Assembly: GCF_000328475.2 (NCBI RefSeq) | Contig: NC_026499.1 | Location: forward strand, 339,591 to 403,590 | Direction: 5' to 3' | Length of the DNA: 64,000 nucleotides | Source of the DNA: Mycosarcoma maydis | Taxonomy: Eukaryota; Basidiomycota; Ustilaginomycetes; Ustilaginales | Shown: positions 51,120-58,629 of the stretch, one piece after another | Numbering within the stretch: the stretch's first letter is position 1 | How the letters are laid out: each line of letters begins with the position of its first letter | Translations under genes and position numbers: made by a program | Notes under the pieces: generated by a model | Seen by the model: the letters and a program-made list of their open reading frames with translations, nothing else | Database searches by the model: none | What the model was told of the DNA's origin: nothing

Positions 51120-53360
51120 ATGCCTAGTCTGTTGCCACCACTGCGTCAAACCACTGAAACGCTCGTGATCTACAACGCCAGAGTTGCCAAGACCTTACTC
51201 TCAGTTTTTGCCTCTGATCACCAACATCGATTGCTTCGGACGCAAGCACACCGACGTCTTGCACTTATCATGTCATCGCAATCATCTGCTTTTTCAGCTG
51301 CCCAAGCAATTCCATCTGCAACCACCACGCCCGAGCCTGTCAAGCACCAGCAACAGCGTCAAGCATCCCTCCTCACCCCGCAGACGGCGCCTGCTTCGCC
51401 TACTCTGCGCGCAACACTGGCTCCCGATGCCACCGCAATGCCAACGTCTGCGTCCGACTCGGCTCTCGTCCCTGCGGGCGCTCAAACACAAGCGTTGACA
51501 GACGCAGCTGTACCAGCAGCTTACGTGGCGCCACCCATCCCGTCGAGCATCAAGACTTCCTTTGCTGCGTGGTGGAAAGCGAATCCGGTACAGGACGCTG
51601 CTCAGGCTGAACTTCACCTATACCGCTCCACCGGCTACTTTGACGGCGCTTCGGTCGGTAACGTTGTTTGCGAGAATGAAGAGCTGCGCGACGGCAAGGG
51701 TCTTGCTAACGGACTCGAATGGGCTCGTCGAGCTAGTAGCACCCCCAAAAATGACGACAGCACCACGTCGACTTCTTCGCTTGCATCACTCTTTCATACA
51801 CCCAAATTTTGGCCGTTTCATCGCAGCAAGGAGCCTTCCACCATGACCATCGGTCTTACGCCAGCTGCCGACGGCAAAGTAGGCTGTATCCGTCTAGTCG
51901 ATATCGGCTCGTCCACCAGCACCACCGCTAATGCGTCTACCAGCAACACAGCATCCACCTCACATTCCGCCTCTCCGGCCGTGGTAACTACGTCAGACAA
52001 CCGTCTCGCACTCCCTCTAGATGCGCCTTTGGACGAGCCTCTGCTCAACGACAACCTCGAACTGACGCAGACACCGCACGACGGCGTCAAACTTTATACG
52101 CCTCCGTCAGGACGTAAGCTCAACATGCTCGAAATCGGCCTACCGTACTCCAAAGACAAGGAAGAGACCATCAAGAACGAGACCAAAATTGTGCTCGCAC
52201 ACGGCTATGGTGCTGGCAGCGCCTTCTTTTTTCAAAACATCAAGTCGATGGCCCAAGTGCCCAACTCGCGCCTGTATGTGCTCGACTGGTTAGGCATGGG
52301 TCGATCGTCGCGACCCACCTTCCACATTCCTTCGAGTGAGACCAAGAACATAGATACGCGCGTGGCAGCCGCCGAGAGCTTTTTCGTCAACAGTCTCGAG
52401 GATTGGCGAAGCAAGATGGGTCTCGAAAAGATGGTCTTGGTGGGTCACAGTCTGGGGGGATATCTATCGCTGGCGTATGCGCTTCGTTACCCTTCGCGCG
52501 TCGAAAGGCTGGTGCTCGTCAGCCCCGTCGGCATTCCTACAGCGCCTCCTGAAGATGATGTGTCGGCCAACAGCACATTCAAGCCCAAGAACCGGAGTGC
52601 AGTGGAGCAAGAAGTGCAACAACCACAGCAAAATGTGGCGCCACGCTCTGTCGCGCAAGAGCTCAAGGACACAAGCACCGTCAACGACATGGCGCGAATG
52701 GCTGCGCACAACCGCGCAGGTGGCATCATCGAAGGCGATAGCAGCGACACATTGCGCACTCGGCAAACCCTGACACGCTCCGAGACGAGCGAGACGGTGG
52801 ACTCGGCCAAGGTGCCTCGTTCGGGTCAGTCTAGTCAACCTGAGAAGGGCTCGCACGAGCCTCCGAGGCTTTCGAAACGCTTGCGGTCCGTGTTTGGTTA
52901 CCTGTGGGAGCAGAACGTGTCGCCCTTTGGTATCCTGCGTGGATCGCTGTTCCTTGGGCCAATGATGGCCGGGCGGTATACGTCTCGACGATTTGGCGCG
53001 TTGCCAGATGACGAGCTGCGCTCGCTTCACGCATACTGCCAGAGCATCTTTCTGAGCAAAGGTTCGGGCGAGTACTGCCTCGCGCACATTCTGGCGCCAG
53101 GTGCATATGCGCGTCGACCCATGGTGGACCGCATCGAGCGACTCAAGATGCCCATGAGCTTTTTGTACGGCGAGCACGACTGGATGGACGTACGTGGCGG
53201 CAAGGAGGCGGTCAAGCGTCTGCGCAAGCAGGGCAATACCAAGACCAACTGCTTTGTCGTGCCAAACAGCGGCCACCACATCTATCTGGACAACCCGAGC
53301 CCGTACAACTCTCTGATCGCTAGGATATTGCGTGGCGAAGTTGATGCTTCTGGCAAGTGA
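51120..53360 (+). CDS. Alpha/beta hydrolase, CLD1/ICT1/ABHD5 family phospholipase or acyltransferase
   Basis: From the first ATG at 51120 the protein has 746 residues; a second in-frame ATG lies at 51270. The extra 50 N-terminal residues are rich in Arg, Leu and His with almost no acidic residues, resembling a mitochondrial presequence. This fits CLD1 (cardiolipin-specific deacylase on mitochondria); the relatives ICT1 and ABHD5 act on lysophosphatidate and lipid droplets. Seen: oxyanion region HGYGAGSAFFFQN; DWLGMGRSSRP; nucleophile elbow GHSLGGY with S444; acid residue in YGEHDWMD; and H719xxxxD724 (HHIYLD), the HX4D motif of this subfamily. A Ser/Thr-rich insert (about 560-600, TRQTLTRSETSETVD) separates core and lid. 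The catalytic serine is present, unlike in animal ABHD5. Exact substrate uncertain. Confidence 0.88.
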   Translation: MPSLLPPLRQTTETLVIYNARVAKTLLSVFASDHQHRLLRTQAHRRLALIMSSQSSAFSAAQAIPSATTTPEPVKHQQQRQASLLTPQTAPASPTLRATLAPDATAMPTSASDSALVPAGAQTQALTDAAVPAAYVAPPIPSSIKTSFAAWWKANPVQDAAQAELHLYRSTGYFDGASVGNVVCENEELRDGKGLANGLEWARRASSTPKNDDSTTSTSSLASLFHTPKFWPFHRSKEPSTMTIGLTPAADGKVGCIRLVDIGSSTSTTANASTSNTASTSHSASPAVVTTSDNRLALPLDAPLDEPLLNDNLELTQTPHDGVKLYTPPSGRKLNMLEIGLPYSKDKEETIKNETKIVLAHGYGAGSAFFFQNIKSMAQVPNSRLYVLDWLGMGRSSRPTFHIPSSETKNIDTRVAAAESFFVNSLEDWRSKMGLEKMVLVGHSLGGYLSLAYALRYPSRVERLVLVSPVGIPTAPPEDDVSANSTFKPKNRSAVEQEVQQPQQNVAPRSVAQELKDTSTVNDMARMAAHNRAGGIIEGDSSDTLRTRQTLTRSETSETVDSAKVPRSGQSSQPEKGSHEPPRLSKRLRSVFGYLWEQNVSPFGILRGSLFLGPMMAGRYTSRRFGALPDDELRSLHAYCQSIFLSKGSGEYCLAHILAPGAYARRPMVDRIERLKMPMSFLYGEHDWMDVRGGKEAVKRLRKQGNTKTNCFVVPNSGHHIYLDNPSPYNSLIARILRGEVDASGK

Positions 53361-53694
53361 TGTCGGCGAGTAAGCATCGATGCAGTAAGAGCACTCGCGA
53401 TGGCAAACGTTGTAATCCTTTCGCAACCACATGTACACTACATAGATCTTCAGCACCACTCCTTCAGGCCATCACTGTTCTCAATCTGGGCGCGCTTTTC
53501 ATGTGTGGTGTGATAAACAGTTGAAGATTACAACCCAAGTCCGATTGGTTGCCTAGACACCCTTTTGGTACAGTGGTTAAGCCTCGACATAAACTTGATC
53601 CTGATAATCATGGTGGCGCTGATCGTGAACTGAAAAAAATACACGGTACGAGGTGCACTTTGCATATGGGTTCGATGTAACAGGACGAGCGAGG

Positions 53695-53750
53695 GAGCAC
53701 CGAGCACCGAGTACCGAGCACCGAGCACTGAGCACGAGCGTACCGAGCAT
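53695..53750. repeat. Tandem heptamer GAGCACC, about 7 copies
   Basis: Units GAGCACC, GAGCACC, GAGTACC, GAGCACC, GAGCACT, then slightly irregular ones. The register of seven is clear over at least five units. Confidence 0.9.
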
Positions 53751-54311
53751 GTAACCGCATGCGCATATCACCCTGGGATTTGAGTTGAGACGGTCATTTC
53801 AGCTGGCTTTGTTTGGCGCTGAACGCGATACACGGCTCAGTGGCTTTGCGGTACTGGCTGAGAGTGAGCCAGGTAGCTAGCAGCAGCAGTAGCAGCAGTC
53901 AAATTGGCCTTTAAGGGAGCTTTCATTCACGAATCACAATCACAAATGGCTTTCTTCTGGGAGACATGTGATTCACGATTCTGTGTGGTCGATTTCGGTG
54001 CTTGAGAGATGCGCAAATCACGAGTTGCCGTTAAAATCGTAAAATCGTGGATCACCCGACGCAGCACCCGACGCAGGCGGTTCCAACAACAAATGCCGGA
54101 CAAGCATGACGGACGATGCTGAATTGGCAGCTCTCGTGTCTGTTCTCTCTCGGCCGCCGCTTCTGACCGGCATTATTCACGATTACCGCCCCCCAAAAAA
54201 GCAAGGTAAAATGATCTGGATGAATTTTAAGGGTGTTTGATTGGACCTTGCGCCAGTCAAGCCAAGTCGTTCTCGCTTAATTCACCGCAGCTCTGAACCA
54301 CACGGCGCAGT

Positions 54312-54335
54312 CAAATCACAAATCACAAATCACAA
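54312..54335. repeat. Tandem heptamer AAATCAC, 3 copies
   Basis: Three consecutive AAATCAC units followed by AAACGTG and AATCGCG-like words. Confidence 0.85.
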
Positions 54336-54725
54336 ACGTGAATCGCGAATGTGACTCTGACCAACGTCACAGCCCTGCTCGGACCACACAATCTCTCTCA
54401 ATCACTACCAGGTCCGATCAAGAGTAGCTGCCAGAGACCAGGGCTCCAACACAGCTTCCATCGCCGCTGTCAGCTGCACTCGGCCCTGCTCTAGCTACCA
54501 TCACCATCGCGACGCATTTGCCTTTTTCAGTCACCCTAAACCCATCAAGCTCGTCATCGTCCAGCAAAGCGCACAAACACTCGGACACATACCACGACCC
54601 CCATCGGCGTCTGTTCTTCATTCCATATAAAACGCATCTGCAGGTTCGCTCCCTTGGCCATCACGACTTGGAGAAGATCCTCCAGCAGCGGCCGCAACAG
54701 GTACAGGCCGTTCCCCTTGCTCATC

Positions 54726-57053
54726 ATGAACAGCAACCAACCTTTCCCTGCTCCTCCGGTCGAAATCTTTGTCGACACACGAGGAGCAAAGATCATGGAG
54801 GATGGCGCTTCCAGCCCGGATCAGAGAGATAGCCGCGATATCTACCTTCCCAACCACATCGAGGCTGTTTCTCACATCGCCGTTGATGTCGGAGGCTCTC
54901 TAGCAAAAGTTGTCTACTTTACTCGCTCACTTACCACCGACTCCATGCCGTCGTCACCGACAGTCGGCTCGCCAGCCAGTCCCATCGCGCCTCTGCCTGC
55001 TCTTGCGGGATCCCCTTTGACACCCAACACGCTCTCGCCCAAACCCAGTACGTCCAGTTTTCGCTCGCGGCAGCCCTCCGCCAACGGTGTGACTCCGAGC
55101 GGCTTCCGCACACCTCCCTCGCAGCTCGATTATCCGATCGCTTCCGGCACCTTGACACCAACGGCCATTCTTGGCTCTCCACAAATCACCTCGGCCTCCG
55201 CTTCTGCTATTCACTCGACACTTCTCAAACGCCGCTCTCTTCCCGCGGCACTACCAGGTGGCAGACTCAACTTTATCAAGTTCGAGACCAGCAACATTGA
55301 CAATTGCATCTCTTTTCTACGTGAACTCATCGAGCGCTCAGCTGCTGCCAATGGCGTCTCGATCCAAGACATGCGCAAGGGCGTCAAGCTCATGGCAACA
55401 GGCGGTGGTGCCCACCTCATGTACGACCTCTTTGAGCAAGAGCTTGGCATCGAAGTCAACAAAGAAGACGAAATGGGTTGTTTAATCACCGGCCTTAACT
55501 TTATCACCCTCATTCCAGACGAAGTCTTTTGGTACTCCGACGAGCTCGTAGCAGCCTTGCATTCGCCTCTACCCCAAAACCCAGAGGCCAGAGCAGACGC
55601 ACAGGCCTTGCGGTCATCCGTACCTTTGCAACATCCACTGCCTCGCCCTTCGCCCAACCCACCCCTTTATGCACCTGTATTTGACTCGCATCCGTCTCCA
55701 AAGCTGCCCTGTCTGCTCGTCAATATTGGCTCAGGTGTCTCGATTATCAAAGTCGACGACTTTGGCAAGTTTGAGCGAGTCTCGGGCACTTCGCTCGGCG
55801 GTGGTACATTGTGGGGTCTCCTCTCTTTGCTGACGGATGCAGAAAGCTTTGACGAGATGCTCGAACTCTCGGAGCAAGGAGATAACGCAAACGTCGACAT
55901 GCTCGTCGGTGACATCTATGGCTCCATCGGCCTCAACCATCTCGGTCTCAAGAGCTCCACCATCGCCTCCTCCTTCGGAAAAGTCTTCCGCAAAGATCCC
56001 AGCTCTTCTGCTCCTCGCAATGCCGAGGAACGACGCAAAAAGTTCCGTTCCGAAGACATCTGCAAATCGCTCCTCTACGCTATCTCGAACAACATTGGTC
56101 AGATTGCATACATGAACGCCGAAAAGTACAACCTCGACCGCATTTACTTTGGAGGGTGTTTCATCCGTGGCCACCAGGCTACCATCAGCACTCTGTCGTA
56201 CGCCATTCGCTTCTGGAGCAAAGGAAGCAAGCGTGCCTTTTTCTTACGCCATGAAGGTTACCTTGGCGCCATTGGCGCATGGATCAAACACGTTTCGCAA
56301 GATCCGAATGCGTCGGCCTCGAATTTGCGTACAGCGGCCCAAGCCATGGGTGCGTCTCTCCCGGGCACCGGAGCAGCAGGCAAATCAACACCATCCGTGC
56401 CATCCGGATTAGGGTCTTTTGTCTCTCCAGCCTCGTCATCGGACGAGCCAGTCAATTGGGCACAGATCCAAAAGGAAGCACTTCTTCCGCCGGTGCTCAA
56501 TGGAGATGGCTTGCCCGAGCCAGCTAGAGCTGGCTCCTCAGCATTGCTGCCCAACCCGCAAGTGGCACGTCTGCAGCGAGCCGAAACGTCAGAGGTAGAC
56601 AGCAAGACGCCAACACAAGAATCGACTCGTCTTGACAAGCAGTTGGGCTCGCAGCAATCAGATCTCGACTTTCTGAATGGTCTCATGTCACAACAGAGTC
56701 AGACGTCCCAGCCGCCTGCTTCTCTGCCGCAGGCACAACAAGCGAACGGCGCGGTAGAAGACGAGTCAGACGATGAAGACCTAATCGCAGGCAAGGATGA
56801 GGCAGCACAGCTCAACGAGATCCTCACATCTCTCAAATCCCTTCAGATACCCACAAGCAACGGCTCCGACCCCGCTGCAGCACAGGCTGAGCACGACGAG
56901 ATTTTGAGTTTGCTCGCCAACTTGGAACACACCGAGCACGTGGTGGGTGGATTGGAAGGCAAGCTTGATAACCTTCTATCGTCGCTTGATACGCTGATTG
57001 CGAATCAGGAGGCTCAAGAGCTCGCTCAGCAGGCTGTGAGGCGTGCATCTTAG
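54726..57053 (+). CDS. CAB1: Pantothenate kinase (eukaryotic type) with C-terminal extension
   Basis: ATG 54726 is the first in-frame methionine and gives 775 residues. Pantothenate kinase phosphorylates vitamin B5, the first and controlling step of coenzyme A synthesis. Seen: phosphate-binding DVGGSLAK at 54-61 after a short N-terminal lead; a Ser/Pro-rich insert (about 72-165); LNFIKFETSNIDNC; ATGGGAHLMYDLFEQELG; NIGSGVSIIKVD; SGTSLGGGTLWGLLSLLT; and FGGCFIRGH near 475-485. The catalytic part ends near residue 535. The remaining 240 residues are Ser/Gln/Asp-rich and finish in a helical, coiled-coil-like stretch (ILSLLANLEHTEHVVGG then LDNLLSSLDTLIA). The yeast enzyme is about 370 residues, so the insert and tail are additions. 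Their role is unknown. Confidence 0.92.
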   Translation: MNSNQPFPAPPVEIFVDTRGAKIMEDGASSPDQRDSRDIYLPNHIEAVSHIAVDVGGSLAKVVYFTRSLTTDSMPSSPTVGSPASPIAPLPALAGSPLTPNTLSPKPSTSSFRSRQPSANGVTPSGFRTPPSQLDYPIASGTLTPTAILGSPQITSASASAIHSTLLKRRSLPAALPGGRLNFIKFETSNIDNCISFLRELIERSAAANGVSIQDMRKGVKLMATGGGAHLMYDLFEQELGIEVNKEDEMGCLITGLNFITLIPDEVFWYSDELVAALHSPLPQNPEARADAQALRSSVPLQHPLPRPSPNPPLYAPVFDSHPSPKLPCLLVNIGSGVSIIKVDDFGKFERVSGTSLGGGTLWGLLSLLTDAESFDEMLELSEQGDNANVDMLVGDIYGSIGLNHLGLKSSTIASSFGKVFRKDPSSSAPRNAEERRKKFRSEDICKSLLYAISNNIGQIAYMNAEKYNLDRIYFGGCFIRGHQATISTLSYAIRFWSKGSKRAFFLRHEGYLGAIGAWIKHVSQDPNASASNLRTAAQAMGASLPGTGAAGKSTPSVPSGLGSFVSPASSSDEPVNWAQIQKEALLPPVLNGDGLPEPARAGSSALLPNPQVARLQRAETSEVDSKTPTQESTRLDKQLGSQQSDLDFLNGLMSQQSQTSQPPASLPQAQQANGAVEDESDDEDLIAGKDEAAQLNEILTSLKSLQIPTSNGSDPAAAQAEHDEILSLLANLEHTEHVVGGLEGKLDNLLSSLDTLIANQEAQELAQQAVRRAS

Positions 57054-57148
57054 CTTCGGTGGCCAAAGAATGGTTAACCCTAAGGTTGGCGCGTCGGAAC
57101 TTATGTACGTTATTGCTTTTTTTCAATGTAATACTAGACACTAACCCT
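57054..57148. repeat. Telomere-like CCCTAA words beside a gene remnant
   Basis: TTAACCCTAAGG at about 57074 and CTAACCCTAACG at about 57141 each contain between one and two units of the fungal telomere repeat (TTAGGG/CCCTAA). The second immediately precedes the first readable codons of the truncated oxidoreductase remnant. The match is short and chance cannot be excluded. Confidence 0.35.
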
Positions 57149-57968
57149 AACGCAGCCCTGCTGCGTTCCTAAACACACTCGAGGAGCGTGATGTTGGTCC
57201 AGCAGCTACTTTGAAGCTTACAAACAGGCTTCACATGCTTCGCGGCGACGCGCCCAGCCTTGACGACGTTTCGTGCGCCTTTACGTCAGCACAGAAACGC
57301 TTTGGGTGTATCGATGCTGTTCTGTTTGGAATAGGCGGACGATTGGTTTTCTCCGGCAATCCTTTCGCACAATCAGCACTATCGCCTAGCTCGGTCTGCG
57401 AGCGAACTATACGAAATTTGACCGACGCTTTGACTGCCCTTGAGCAGCCTGAGCAGCCCCGACTGGTTGTCATCTCTTCTAATGGGCTTGCAAAGCAAGG
57501 TTGTTCTTTGCTACCATACCTTATGCGACCACTTTACGCTTTCCTACTCCATGCTCCACGTGGTGACACGGAGCGCATGGAATCGCATCTGCATGCCCTG
57601 GCTGGCTGGCCAAGCGATGCCTTGAATCCACTTCACCGCGAACAATTGAGACGCCGCCCAAGATCGAGCGTCTCGCCGTCGTGCGTTCCGCTCTGCTCGT
57701 CAACGGCGTTGCGATCGGCAGCGTCCGCGCAGAGGATATGCTCCGGCACGGCCATACCATTCGCCGATCCGATGTCGGCCTATTCATCTACAACAGTCTT
57801 TTGGGAGGACCGCAGGATAGGGGCCAATACGTGGGAAAGGCTGTCACAGTGGCATACTTGTGCATTGTCAATCTTGCCCCAATATCCGTCATGTCCAACA
57901 TCCACGTTATGTATCACAACAATCACCATCTGTTGTATCTGTTCTTTCTTGATCACTTGCTCTGCTAG
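57149..57968 (+). pseudogene. 5'-truncated, frameshifted NAD(P)-binding oxidoreductase remnant
   Basis: Coding-like sequence begins abruptly after stop codons at 57142-57150 in one frame (continuing through FLNTLEERDVG and LHMLRGDA), with no ATG and no N-terminal nucleotide-binding glycine motif. It proceeds through RFGCIDAVLFGIGGR and PRLVVISSNGL, which look like the Rossmann core of an atypical short-chain dehydrogenase (NmrA/YwnB type). Near 57600-57650 the homology moves to another frame (KIERLAVVRSALLVNG, HTIRRSDVGLFI), ending near 57855 to 57968. The missing start and the frame change argue for a pseudogene. No intron signals explain the shift. The enzyme's original substrate is unknown. 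Confidence 0.55.
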
Positions 57969-58629
57969 TTAATACAAGTTCAGACTGGCATAGGCCTCAT
58001 CCAACAAGATGATGCAATCACGTCGTCTTTGAACCTCACATAAACCATTTGTTAGATGCTCTCAAAACGCTCGAACGAGACTTGATCGGGTCGCTGGTGT
58101 TCAGAAGAGGATAGGATTCACGGCAAAAATAATGGCAGTCCTGAAAGCACCTTGATAGTCCGCCTGAATTTGACTAAGCTTACAAAATTCTTAGTATCTT
58201 CTCACTTCCAAGATAGGCTTGGGTCGGTGTATGAAATCCAAAAATAAAAAGATTCGCCGCCTGTCCGCACAATCACGACTATCGCCGCATGCTTGCCAGG
58301 ATCACATCCGATTCACGGATTTCTTTGTGTTCCGTGTTCCATGATCCATGTTCCGTGTTCCAAGACATCCCAGGTTAGCTTAGGCTTTTACAAGAACAGA
58401 ACTCGGCTCGTGCTGGAGCTCGGTGAGGCACATGTGCCAAACAGTCATGAGTCGTGAGTTATTCAGCTGCACTCCACTCAGACTACGATCCATATTGTAA
58501 ACAGCAGCTTGCTTCTCACCGTCTCTCTTTGACCTGCAAACGAACTTGCCGCTCCGCTCCGGCTCGGCCGAGGTCTTTCTAAAGCATCGGTGATGCCTGA
58601 CACAGGCTCCAAGTTGAACGACAGCCAGA
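57969..58629. other. Intergenic region with TCCRTGT heptamers
   Basis: About 660 bases, AT-richer than average, no gene recognised. Contains the array at 58328-58366. Confidence 0.6.
58328..58366. repeat. Heptamer array TCCGTGT / TCCATGT
   Basis: About five consecutive 7-bp units (TCCGTGT, TCCATGA, TCCATGT, TCCGTGT, TCCAAGA). Confidence 0.85.

Larger units (their letters stand above)
53361..54725. other. Intergenic region with heptamer arrays
   Basis: About 1.36 kb without a recognised gene. Contains arrays at 53695-53750 and 54312-54335, a small CAG/TAG run at 53879-53900, and TCACGA words near 53925-54040. The final 300 bases are C-rich, presumably the promoter and leader of the kinase gene. 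Confidence 0.6.

Noticed and set aside
52464..53459. 331-codon minus-strand frame opposite the alpha/beta hydrolase
   Set aside because: Antisense shadow of a well-supported gene with catalytic motifs on the plus strand; composition is Arg/His-rich and without domains.
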